This document shows positions 16,415 to 24,897 of a DNA stretch of 38,395 bases, piece by piece. The stretch's first letter is position 1. Each line of letters starts with the position of its first letter. The DNA lies in the NCBI GenBank assembly GCA_036231525.1, contig JAZAGZ010000015.1:1-38395 (forward strand), given 5' to 3'. Source of the DNA: UBA6522 sp036231525 (lineage in GTDB: Bacteria; Pseudomonadota; Gammaproteobacteria; Steroidobacterales; Rariloculaceae). The notes beneath the pieces were generated by a model. That model was not told where the DNA came from. It did no database searches and saw only the letters and a program-made list of their open reading frames with translations. The translations under genes were made by a program, and so were the position numbers.

Positions 16415-17116
16415 TTACGCCAGCGCCTTCAATATGCCGTCCTTCAGTTCCAAAACTCTATCCATGCGAGTAGCAAGATCCAGATCGTGCGTTACTACAA
16501 CAAGGCTCGTCCCTAACTTCGAATTGAGATCTAACATGAGTTCAAAAACTCGTTCCCCGGTAGGACGATCAAGATTACCTGTCGGCTCGTCTGCAAGCAT
16601 AACTGCTGGACGAGTAACCAAGGCTCGGGCAACCGCGGTCCTCTGACGTTCCCCACCAGATAGTTGTCCAGGACGGTGCCCCAACCTCTCTTCAAGACCT
16701 ACGCGTCCGAGAAGCGCGACTGCTTTTTCAGTGGCTTCCTGGGGGCTAACACCACGTACGAGCAGCGGCATAGCAACATTCTCCAATGCCGTGAACTCTG
16801 GTAACAAATGATGAAATTGATAGACAAAACCTAGCGCACGATTCCTAAGCGCACCTTTTTGGCTGTTGCTTAGCTCAGTCATAGCTTCCCCAGCAACCCA
16901 GATCTCTCCCGCTGTAGGTTTATCTAAACCACCAAGTAGTTGTAGTAAAGTACTCTTCCCTGACCCTGAAGCACCTACTATCGCAAGTCTTTCACCCGAC
17001 TCGATATCAAGATCGACGCCCTGCAATATCTCTAACCGCCGATCAGCCTCATCAAAGGTTTTTACTAAGCCTCGAACTCGAAGCACAGCAGCATCAGTTG
17101 CGAGCAACTCACTCAT
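16415..17116 (-). CDS. lolD: Lipoprotein-releasing ABC transporter ATPase LolD
   Basis: ATPase of the LolCDE complex that extracts outer membrane-destined lipoproteins from the inner membrane for LolA. It is 233 aa, with Walker A at 48-56 (GASGSGKST), Q-loop region FVYQFHHLLPEFTALENV, signature LSGGERQR (152-159) and Walker B VMLADEPTGNLD. It overlaps the upstream permease gene by eight bases. Order here is permease-permease-ATPase, unlike lolC-lolD-lolE in E. coli. Confidence 0.96.
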   Translation of the reverse strand: MSELLATDAAVLRVRGLVKTFDEADRRLEILQGVDLDIESGERLAIVGASGSGKSTLLQLLGGLDKPTAGEIWVAGEAMTELSNSQKGALRNRALGFVYQFHHLLPEFTALENVAMPLLVRGVSPQEATEKAVALLGRVGLEERLGHRPGQLSGGERQRTAVARALVTRPAVMLADEPTGNLDRPTGERVFELMLDLNSKLGTSLVVVTHDLDLATRMDRVLELKDGILKALA

Positions 17117-18362
17117 AGCGAAGAGCTTCTACCGGAGGTTTTCGCGAAGCGTTGATCGCGGGATAGAGCGTCGCCAGAATGGCAAAGAAAATAGCTAAAC
17201 CCCCAATCTTGGCAACCTCTGGGGCTCTAACCTGTGCAGGCAAATCGCTGATGAAATAAATCTCCTCAGCCAACAGATCAATACCTAAAAATCCTTCTGC
17301 AAATATAATAAGGTTGCCCAACTGAGTGGCGACTAGAACACCAAGTAATAGACCAAACATCGTCCCGATCACACCGATCATCGTGCCTTGCGCTGCAAAC
17401 ATGGTAAGAATACTTTTCCCGGTTGAACCAAAGCTCTGCAAAATAGCAATGTCTCCGCGCTTGTCGCGCACCACCATAATTAATGTAGAGACGATGTTAA
17501 AAACAGCAACCACAATAACCATAGAAAGGATAACAAACATAATAGACTTCGTTATCTGGATAGAGCGGAAGAAGTTACTGTGCTGGCGGCTCCAGTCGCT
17601 AATATAGAAACCACCCCCAAGCTCCAAGGCAAACTCTTCTGAAATCTGTCCAGCCAAAAAAATATCTGTTGCAGCAAGTCGCAACCCCATTGCCTCACCA
17701 CCGGTACGAAACAAGAGTGCAGCATCGCTCAAGTTCACATAGATCAATCCTCGATCGTACTCATACATACCAGCTTCGAACAATCCAGAAATCTCGAAAC
17801 GCCGCATACGTGGGATGAGTCCCGCCGGTGTTACCCGACCCTCAGCCAACATGAGCACGAGAGAGTCACCGATGCTCACACCTAATTCCTCAGCTAAGCT
17901 AGTGCCAATTAGAGTTCTGAAGCTACCCGCTTCCATCAATTCAAGACTCCCTTCCTGCAACAATTCCGCAATCGTCGAGACATCTTGCTCCAGTACGGGG
18001 TCGATACCACGTATGCGGACCCCGGCCAACTTCTCACCTGCAATAACCAGTCCTTGGCCCTCTACGTACGGCGCTGCCGCAATAACATCTGGCCTCTCCA
18101 ACGCGCGCTCCCGAAGATGCGACCAGTCCTCCAACGGTTCATCGATCCCACTGATCGTTGCGTGGGATACGATACTCAAAATTCTCTGCTGTAATTCGTT
18201 CTCGAAACCATTCATGACAGAAAGCACAACGATCAATACCGCGACGGCGAGACAGATTCCCACCATAGAAACTAGAGAAATAAACGATATAAAACCATTC
18301 TTGCTATGAGCGCGTAGATAACGCAGAGCTATTGAGATTTCGTAGGGCTGTTTCAGCATCAC
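17109..18362 (-). CDS. lolE: Lipoprotein-releasing ABC transporter permease (LolC/LolE family), downstream copy
   Basis: Inner-membrane permease of the lipoprotein-release complex. The 417-aa product has the N-terminal membrane helix and signature VLSVMNGFENELQQRIL (about 45-61), a large periplasmic MacB-like domain (about 60-265), and three C-terminal helices of the FtsX domain ending in PPVEALRYE. Its ATG overlaps the upstream permease stop by four bases (ATGA). LolE is assigned by position and general resemblance; LolC cannot be excluded from sequence alone. Confidence 0.88.
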   Translation of the reverse strand: MMLKQPYEISIALRYLRAHSKNGFISFISLVSMVGICLAVAVLIVVLSVMNGFENELQQRILSIVSHATISGIDEPLEDWSHLRERALERPDVIAAAPYVEGQGLVIAGEKLAGVRIRGIDPVLEQDVSTIAELLQEGSLELMEAGSFRTLIGTSLAEELGVSIGDSLVLMLAEGRVTPAGLIPRMRRFEISGLFEAGMYEYDRGLIYVNLSDAALLFRTGGEAMGLRLAATDIFLAGQISEEFALELGGGFYISDWSRQHSNFFRSIQITKSIMFVILSMVIVVAVFNIVSTLIMVVRDKRGDIAILQSFGSTGKSILTMFAAQGTMIGVIGTMFGLLLGVLVATQLGNLIIFAEGFLGIDLLAEEIYFISDLPAQVRAPEVAKIGGLAIFFAILATLYPAINASRKPPVEALRYE

Positions 18363-19597
18363 TCGTACCTCAGCGCCTCTGCCGGCGCTACTGCCGCTGC
18401 GCGACGCGACGGGTAAATCGTAGCGATCACAGCAACGAGAAATGCGAGCACCGGTATGACAATCACATCTATTAAATGCACTTCCGACGGAATCTCAGTA
18501 ACGTAATAGACATCACCAGGCATAATTTGAAAGTTAAATGTGAGTTCAAGCCAAGGTACAATCGTTTCAACATTGAAGGCCAACACAATGCCAAGTGCGA
18601 CTCCGAGCAATGTCCCGGCAAACCCCAACAGTGAACCCTGCACCATAAACACTCGAGCAACTTGAGCAGGCTCAAGACCATAGGTACGCAAAATTGCGAT
18701 ATCTTTTTGTTTGTCGGTTACTACCATCATAAGGGAAGCAACTATGTTGAAAGCTGCTACCGCCACAATAAGCAGCAATAGCAACGCCATCATGGTTTTC
18801 TCAATTCTGATAGCACGAAAGTAATTACTATTCTCAAGCGTCCAATCAGAGTACTCGTAAGAGAATCCCGTGCTGCCAATCCCATTCTGTAGTTGACTGA
18901 CTTCTAATGGATTCTCTAAATGAACCGCAAGACTCTCTACTCGACCGTTGAGCCCTTTAAGTTGACTCGCGTCACTTAAGTGCACCAGTGCAAGACTGGC
19001 ATCGTGATCCTGAATTCCTGCCTCAAAAAGACCGCTTATAAAGAAACTGCTCAGGCGAGGCATAAGACGACCATTCTCGACCCGAGGTACCAGAAGATTG
19101 ATACGATCACCAATACCGACCCCTAAGTTTAGAGCTAGAGTTCTACCAAGAACTATCCGACGAGCATTCTCTTCAAGATCAACTAAGCTACCGATCCTGA
19201 GGAAACCTTCGAGCTCAGAAATATTGCTATCCTCAGAAGGTAAGATGCCACGTACGATCACAGGACTGAGATTAGAACCCGATCCGAGCATTCCTTCTAG
19301 AGAGATGAAAGGTGAAGCTCCCACGACACCAGGTTGTTCCATTACTTGTGCACGGACACTCTGCCAATCCGCAAAACCCGTACCAGGTTGCGATAGGCTC
19401 GCATGAGCAGTCATGCTTAGAAGTCGGGTTCGTAATTCTGTTTCAAACCCGTTCATTACTGACAGTATTACGATTAGAGCGGCAACACCCAAACTAATAC
19501 CCAGCAATGAGGCTAGACTAATAAATGAGACAAAACCGCTACGCGCACGATCCTGCACGTAGCGTAAGCCAATAAAACATTCAAGGGGATGAAACAT
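18359..19597 (-). CDS. lolC: Lipoprotein-releasing ABC transporter permease (LolC/LolE family), upstream copy
   Basis: Paired permease of the same complex, 412 aa from the ATG at 19597 (MFHPLECFIGLRYV matches the E. coli LolC start MYQPVALFIGLRY). An ATG three codons earlier (19606) is the alternative; neither has a strong ribosome site. It shows the same four-helix, large periplasmic domain plan and the signature VLSVMNGFETELRTRLL. It lies 28 bases after sfsA on the same strand and may be cotranscribed with it. Confidence 0.88.
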   Translation of the reverse strand: MFHPLECFIGLRYVQDRARSGFVSFISLASLLGISLGVAALIVILSVMNGFETELRTRLLSMTAHASLSQPGTGFADWQSVRAQVMEQPGVVGASPFISLEGMLGSGSNLSPVIVRGILPSEDSNISELEGFLRIGSLVDLEENARRIVLGRTLALNLGVGIGDRINLLVPRVENGRLMPRLSSFFISGLFEAGIQDHDASLALVHLSDASQLKGLNGRVESLAVHLENPLEVSQLQNGIGSTGFSYEYSDWTLENSNYFRAIRIEKTMMALLLLLIVAVAAFNIVASLMMVVTDKQKDIAILRTYGLEPAQVARVFMVQGSLLGFAGTLLGVALGIVLAFNVETIVPWLELTFNFQIMPGDVYYVTEIPSEVHLIDVIVIPVLAFLVAVIATIYPSRRAAAVAPAEALRYE

Positions 19598-19625
19598 CGC
19601 CAGCATTAAAGCACAGCGGCCGCGG

Positions 19626-20348
19626 TTAGTCGTGTGGGTTTAAGTCTACCGGGAGCTTCCGCTCTAAACTCACCCCCTGAACCTTAACTGATGCGCCCAA
19701 CGCATAAACTTCAACGCCCGACTCAGCAGCACATCTTAGAGCCAGTCCATAGTCAGGATCGATCTCATCAGCGGGTCTGACAATCTGAACATCTGTTCTT
19801 TGAACACAGAAACATAACGCCCCGCGGAACCCTTTCTCTATCTGTCTAGATAGCTCTTCAACGTGCCGGGTCGCCCGAGTGCTTACCGCATCCGGAAAAA
19901 TCCCACAACCATCATCCACCACTGCAGTGACGTTTTTGACCTCCAGGTAACAGTCCGGTTCACCAGGCGATCCGCTTAACAGAAAATCGATCCGGGATCG
20001 GGTTCCTTCAAGTTTCACCTCACGACGAATTTGATCGTAGTCTTTCAACTCGGGAATAAGACCCTGCTCTAATGCCTCGGCTACAAGAGCATTGCTACGC
20101 CCGGTATTGATGCCAACAAGCACCGATTCCTTCACCTCTACCAATTCCCAGCCCATTGAGTATTTGCGAGCCGGGTTGTTTGAGGGTAACAACCACACAG
20201 TAGATCCGGGTACCTGGCATCCCAACATGGATCCGGTATTCGGACAGTGAACCGTGGTTTCTCTGCCGTCGGCTAGGACTACATCCGCCAGAAAACGTTT
20301 GTAACGTCGAACCAGCTTTCCTTCGATTAATGGAATATCAAATTTCAT
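19626..20348 (-). CDS. sfsA: SfsA family protein (sugar fermentation stimulation / nuclease-like)
   Basis: SfsA was named for a maltose-metabolism phenotype in E. coli; the fold is nuclease-like and the true role is unsettled. The 240-aa protein starts at the ATG at 20348 (MKFDIPLIEGKLVRRYKRFL); a TTG three codons upstream is less likely. Family motifs present are HCPNTGSMLGC, SRIDFLL, YLEVKNVT and FPDAVSTRATRH, with the acidic and Lys residues expected of a PD-(D/E)xK-like site. It is upstream of lolC on the same strand and divergent from mfd. Confidence 0.93.
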   Translation of the reverse strand: MKFDIPLIEGKLVRRYKRFLADVVLADGRETTVHCPNTGSMLGCQVPGSTVWLLPSNNPARKYSMGWELVEVKESVLVGINTGRSNALVAEALEQGLIPELKDYDQIRREVKLEGTRSRIDFLLSGSPGEPDCYLEVKNVTAVVDDGCGIFPDAVSTRATRHVEELSRQIEKGFRGALCFCVQRTDVQIVRPADEIDPDYGLALRCAAESGVEVYALGASVKVQGVSLERKLPVDLNPHD

Positions 20349-20543
20349 AAATAACAATGAGTTATAAGAAAGCTCTTCAGGCCTTGGTACTCCACCACAA
20401 CCCTTGGCACAAATCTCGGTGAGTAGCTTATTCCAAGTCTGGATACGTCATCCACACCAATACGACACCGCAAAACTCGCTTGGAAAACAACGATCATTT
20501 TAGCGCCTTAAACACACCGCTACCCGAATGATATTGCCTGATA

Positions 20544-20552
20544 TGGGATAAT
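20544..20552 (+). promoter_or_regulatory. Candidate mfd promoter (extended -10)
   Basis: TGGGATAAT resembles an extended -10 element and lies about 40 bases before the mfd start. No good -35 is seen, so this is tentative. Confidence 0.3.
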
Positions 20553-20579
20553 TCAGCCTTTGCGTAGGGTGTAGCACTT

Positions 20580-20584
20580 GGAGG
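20580..20584 (+). promoter_or_regulatory. Ribosome binding site deciding the mfd start
   Basis: GGAGG followed after 8 bases by TTG at 20593. This supports TTG-20593 as the start over TTG-20578, which has only a poorer AGGG upstream. Confidence 0.7.
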
Positions 20585-20592
20585 ACACGGAT

Positions 20593-23500
20593 TTGCCCAT
20601 CTTCCGGCTACCCGTTCCAATGGAGCCAGACTCGGGTTTGATTCAGTGGGGGCAGCTTTATGGGGCAGCCCAAGGCCTTGCTGCGAGCCATGCGCTTGAA
20701 ACCCATCCCAATCCTGTCTGCATCATCACCGAATCCGCCTCGACTGCAAATCGTTTAAAGCTCGAGCTTGATTTCTTTTCACCACAATCGGGAGGACTAC
20801 GCTTCTCCGACTACGAAACCCTGCCCTACGATGCCTTCTCCCCGCCCCAGGATCTGCTGGCAGAACGGTTATCCGCACTCTATAAGCTCGCGATCGGCAA
20901 ACAAAAAGTCCTGATCGTTAATGCGCAAGCTCTGCTTACTCGGTTGCCACCCCCTGATTTCGTCTGCGCACGGTCCATCATGCTCAAGATTGGTGATCAT
21001 CTTGATACAACGATCTTGAGGAAACGTCTTGTCAACCATGGTTATCTGCACGTAGAACAGGTACTAGATCCCGGAGATTTTGCAGTCCGAGGCTCTCTCA
21101 TCGACATATACCCCACGGGGGCTAACCACCCTGTCCGCATCGATTTATTTGACGAGGAGGTTGAGAACCTAAGGATCTTTGATCCACACACCCAACTCAG
21201 CACAGGCGAGATTCAGAATATACGCGTGTTGCCTGCTCGAGAGTTTCCCTTTGACTCAGTTGCCATTCGTGAATTTAGAGAACGGTTCAGAGATCACGTA
21301 CCGGGTGATCCCAGCCGTTCATTAGTCTATCAAAACATATCTGAAGCGCAGTTACCGGCAGGTATTGAGTACTACCTTCCATTGTTCTTTAACTCCACCG
21401 CATCTCTATTGGACTATTTCCCCAACAATACTCTGATGATCGTAGTTGAAGATGCTATGGCTGCATTAGATTCAGGCTGGACTCTTATACAGGAACGCTA
21501 TGAGCAACTGGGTGGAGATATCGAACGACCAATCCTATCTCCAGCAATGGCATTCTGGACACCAGAGGAACTTCGAACTGGTATTTCACATTTTTCAAAA
21601 CTCATGCTTACTAGTCGGAAAGTCGAGACGACAGATGAGAGACACTTCAACGCGGGAACTGCGTACCCGCTGAGCTCAGTAGATGCTGAACAACAGGATC
21701 CTATTTCCAAATGGCTAAAAAGCGAAACTGACTTTAAAACGCTCCTTGTAAGCTCATCTCCAGGACGCCGAGAAATTCTTTCAGAACTCCTTAACGGTCG
21801 CGGGCTCACACCCTTTCCCATTAACAACTGGCAAGATTTCTTACAGACTGAACAAGCATTGTGCCTCGCTGTTGGCTCATTCGAAACAGGAATGATTCTG
21901 CCAGATAGATCTTTGCGTCTGATCACAGCCGAGCAACTCGGTCTCGATCGGCCTCGACAACATAACCGCCGTCGCCGAAGAAGCAGGGATCCTGATGCTA
22001 TCGTTCGGGAACTGACAGACCTACGAGTAAGTGCCCCGGTGGTACACGAAGAATATGGTATTGGCCGATACCGAGGGCTTGTAAATCTTGTGGTCGATGG
22101 CGTGCTGACGGAGTTTCTTCTTCTTGAGTATGCAGACTCCGATAAGCTCTACGTGCCCGTACACAGCCTGCACTTGGTAACTCGTTACACAGGAGCATCT
22201 CCGGAGCAGGCGCCGTTACACCGTCTTGGGTCAGACCAATGGCTGAAGGCCAGACGCAAAGCAGTGAAACAAGCGCGTGATGTGGCAGCGGAACTTTTAA
22301 CCCTTTATGCGCAGCGAGCTGCTCGACAGGGAATTGCTTTTTCACTCTCAGAGGAACTCTATCAACGTTTCACGCTAGAGTTCCCCTTTCAAGAAACAGA
22401 CGATCAAATAAACGCTGTACAAGAGACTCTTGATGATCTGCTGAGTTATACCACCATGGATCGAGTAATCTGTGGTGACGTTGGTTTTGGCAAGACAGAG
22501 GTCGCATTGCGCGCGGCATTTGTTGCAGTGCATGCGGGCTACCAGGTAGCACTACTTGTACCGACGACACTACTTGCACAACAACATCATAGAACTTTTG
22601 CGGACCGTTTCGCCAAGTGGCCAGTTCGTGTCGAGCTATTGTCAAGATTCAGGAATAACAAAGAAAGCCGTGAGGTAATCGAAAGCTTATCTAATGGAAC
22701 CGTAGATATTGTCATCGGCACTCACAAACTTCTTAGCGGTAACATTCAATTCAAGCAACTCGGCTTGATTGTTATCGATGAGGAACACCGTTTTGGTGTC
22801 AGGCATAAGGAACAACTCAAAAATCTGCGTGCAGAGGTCAATATGCTGACGTTAACTGCAACACCAATCCCTAGGACTTTGAACATGACGCTGGGAGGTT
22901 TACGTGATTTATCGATAATCGCCACGCCCCCCGCAGATCGACTTTCAGTAAAAACGTTTATAGGAGAGTGGAGTGATTTATCGGTTCGTGAAGCTATCCT
23001 GCGAGAGCTTCGCCGTGGCGGACAAACGTATTTCGTTCACAACCGCGTACAAGATATCACTAATATTTCCGAAAAATTAAAAAAATTGTTGCCTGAAGCA
23101 GAGATTAGGGTTGCGCATGGACAAATGACAGAACGGAAGCTCGAACGAGTCATGCTCGACTTCTATCATAGAAAATTTAATGTACTTGTGTGTAGCACGA
23201 TCATTGAAAGTGGAATTGATATACCCACTGCTAATACCATCATTATCAATCGTGCGGATCGGTTAGGACTCTCCCAGTTGCACCAACTGCGCGGGCGTGT
23301 TGGCCGATCTCATCATCAAGCCTATGCATATCTGATTGCTCCACCTGCTCGAACACTGACGCCCGATGCTGCTAAACGACTTGAAGCGATTGAAGCACTG
23401 GAGGAATTAGGCTCAGGCTTCACGCTGGCCACCCATGATTTAGAGATTCGAGGCGCCGGTGAGCTACTTGGTGAAGAACAAAGCGGACAAATACAAGCTA

Positions 23501-24051
23501 TCGGATTTGCTCTCTATAACGACCTACTAGCAAGAGCTGTAACGTCATTACAGGAGGGCAGTGAAACAGATTTGGAACCCCAACTTAAACATGGAGCGGA
23601 GATCGAGATTGGCCTACCCGCACTGTTCCCTGAAAGCTATATGCCAGATGTACACATGCGGCTCGTTCACTACAAGCGGATCGCTAATGCTGGTTCTGAA
23701 GAAGCACTGCGTGAGCTGCAAATAGAACTTATTAACCGTTTCGGACTCTTGCCACCTCCCGCACGTACCCTATTCGAATTAACTCGGCTCAAACTTATTG
23801 CGCAGTCATTAGGCATCAAGAGAATCCGTGCTGGAGACACGGGCGCTACATGTGAATTCGAAGAAAATGCGGTGATCGATCCCATCCGCCTAGTGAATCT
23901 GGTTGAAGATGATCCAGTATCTTTCCGATTGGACGGCCCATTCAAGCTACGCATCAAATGGGTCCTCAACTCCGATGAGGAACGCCCAGCTGCTGTAAGC
24001 AAGTTACTCACCCGCCTTGGTGCTACTGATCAAGACTCAGCAGCAGCGTAA
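20593..24051 (+). CDS. mfd: Transcription-repair coupling factor Mfd
   Basis: Superfamily 2 translocase that removes RNA polymerase stalled at DNA lesions and recruits UvrA. It has 1152 aa from a TTG start with GGAGG at 20580-20584. Domains in order: UvrB-homology region (about 1-330, with DYETLPYDAFSPPQDL), RNA polymerase-interacting domain (about 470-550, around PVVHEEYGIGRYRG), helicase motifs with Walker A GDVGFGKTE, DEEH box (VIDEEHRFGVRHKEQ) and motif VI QLRGRVGRS, the TRG region, and the C-terminal UvrA-binding domain. It is full length relative to E. coli Mfd (1148 aa). It is divergent from sfsA and ends six bases from the convergent crotonase gene. Confidence 0.97.
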   Translation: MPIFRLPVPMEPDSGLIQWGQLYGAAQGLAASHALETHPNPVCIITESASTANRLKLELDFFSPQSGGLRFSDYETLPYDAFSPPQDLLAERLSALYKLAIGKQKVLIVNAQALLTRLPPPDFVCARSIMLKIGDHLDTTILRKRLVNHGYLHVEQVLDPGDFAVRGSLIDIYPTGANHPVRIDLFDEEVENLRIFDPHTQLSTGEIQNIRVLPAREFPFDSVAIREFRERFRDHVPGDPSRSLVYQNISEAQLPAGIEYYLPLFFNSTASLLDYFPNNTLMIVVEDAMAALDSGWTLIQERYEQLGGDIERPILSPAMAFWTPEELRTGISHFSKLMLTSRKVETTDERHFNAGTAYPLSSVDAEQQDPISKWLKSETDFKTLLVSSSPGRREILSELLNGRGLTPFPINNWQDFLQTEQALCLAVGSFETGMILPDRSLRLITAEQLGLDRPRQHNRRRRRSRDPDAIVRELTDLRVSAPVVHEEYGIGRYRGLVNLVVDGVLTEFLLLEYADSDKLYVPVHSLHLVTRYTGASPEQAPLHRLGSDQWLKARRKAVKQARDVAAELLTLYAQRAARQGIAFSLSEELYQRFTLEFPFQETDDQINAVQETLDDLLSYTTMDRVICGDVGFGKTEVALRAAFVAVHAGYQVALLVPTTLLAQQHHRTFADRFAKWPVRVELLSRFRNNKESREVIESLSNGTVDIVIGTHKLLSGNIQFKQLGLIVIDEEHRFGVRHKEQLKNLRAEVNMLTLTATPIPRTLNMTLGGLRDLSIIATPPADRLSVKTFIGEWSDLSVREAILRELRRGGQTYFVHNRVQDITNISEKLKKLLPEAEIRVAHGQMTERKLERVMLDFYHRKFNVLVCSTIIESGIDIPTANTIIINRADRLGLSQLHQLRGRVGRSHHQAYAYLIAPPARTLTPDAAKRLEAIEALEELGSGFTLATHDLEIRGAGELLGEEQSGQIQAIGFALYNDLLARAVTSLQEGSETDLEPQLKHGAEIEIGLPALFPESYMPDVHMRLVHYKRIANAGSEEALRELQIELINRFGLLPPPARTLFELTRLKLIAQSLGIKRIRAGDTGATCEFEENAVIDPIRLVNLVEDDPVSFRLDGPFKLRIKWVLNSDEERPAAVSKLLTRLGATDQDSAAA

Positions 24052-24057
24052 TATCTC

Positions 24058-24828
24058 TCAACTCCCAAACTCGGGAAGACGCTTCTCCACAAATGAATTA
24101 ATAGCTTCCTGACCATCTCTTGACTGGGAGGTCTCCGCCATCACCTCAGTGGCTAATTCATAGGCACCAACCGTATTAAGTTCCATTTGACCATACAAGG
24201 CTTGCTTTCCTTTCGCTTTGGAATAACTGCTACCCCGGGTTGCACGTTGGAGTAACGCACGTGTTTCAGTAGCAACCTCCAAGTCCGGCACAACCCGATT
24301 AACCAGCCCCCACTCAGCAGCAGTCTGAGCATCAATCGAATCACCAGTGAGCAACATTTCCAGTGCGCGTTTTCGGCCTACTGCACGCACAAGCGCAACA
24401 CCCGGTGTATGGCAAAACCAGCCTCCGCCGCCACCTGGCATCTGAAAATGAGCAGATTCTCCCGCTACAGCAAGATCACATGAAGCCACAAGTTGACAGC
24501 CAGCAGCCGTCGCAAGACCTTCCACCTGTGCAATCACAGGCTGAGGAATACTTTGGAGTAGTTGCATTAAATCACCGCAGATCCCGAGAAGCTGTTTCAT
24601 CTCATCCAAATTGCGGCCGCGCATATCATTGAAATCATGTCCGGATGAGAACACGGGCCCCTCGGCTGCAAGTATGACCCCCCGGGTATCACCTTCCGCA
24701 ATGTTCTGGAATGCGTCCAAAAGTTCTCGTAGATGCTCCTCGGATAGAGAATTACGACGGCGCGCACGGCGCATAGTAACCGTCGCAAAACCATCTATCT
24801 CTTCCAAAGTGATGTGTTCGTAGCTCAT
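24058..24828 (-). CDS. ECHDC3-like crotonase (enoyl-CoA hydratase family) lacking both catalytic glutamates
   Basis: Crotonase-fold protein of 256 aa. The oxyanion-hole region (SSGHDFNDM, about 61-69) and the FCHTPGVALVRAVGRKRALEML stretch (138-159) resemble the ECHDC3 subgroup. Glu144 and Glu164 of the rat hydratase align with Gln112 (GCQLVASCD) and Gly132 (QMPGGGG), so ordinary enoyl-CoA hydratase activity is unlikely. The same substitutions occur in ECHDC3-type proteins as I recall them. It ends six bases from mfd, and the M28 peptidase gene follows on the same strand after 69 bases... it is transcribed toward mfd, away from that gene. The real substrate is unknown. Confidence 0.85.
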   Translation of the reverse strand: MSYEHITLEEIDGFATVTMRRARRRNSLSEEHLRELLDAFQNIAEGDTRGVILAAEGPVFSSGHDFNDMRGRNLDEMKQLLGICGDLMQLLQSIPQPVIAQVEGLATAAGCQLVASCDLAVAGESAHFQMPGGGGGWFCHTPGVALVRAVGRKRALEMLLTGDSIDAQTAAEWGLVNRVVPDLEVATETRALLQRATRGSSYSKAKGKQALYGQMELNTVGAYELATEVMAETSQSRDGQEAINSFVEKRLPEFGS

Positions 24829-24897
24829 AAGTTTCTTCTATATTACCTTTCTCGCCGTCACTAGTCAGAGCCCGACCTAAAAACAGAATAATGGAAA

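Noticed and set aside
20578..20592. Five-codon extension of mfd to TTG-20578
   Set aside because: The GGAGG at 20580-20584 lies inside it and is correctly spaced for TTG-20593.
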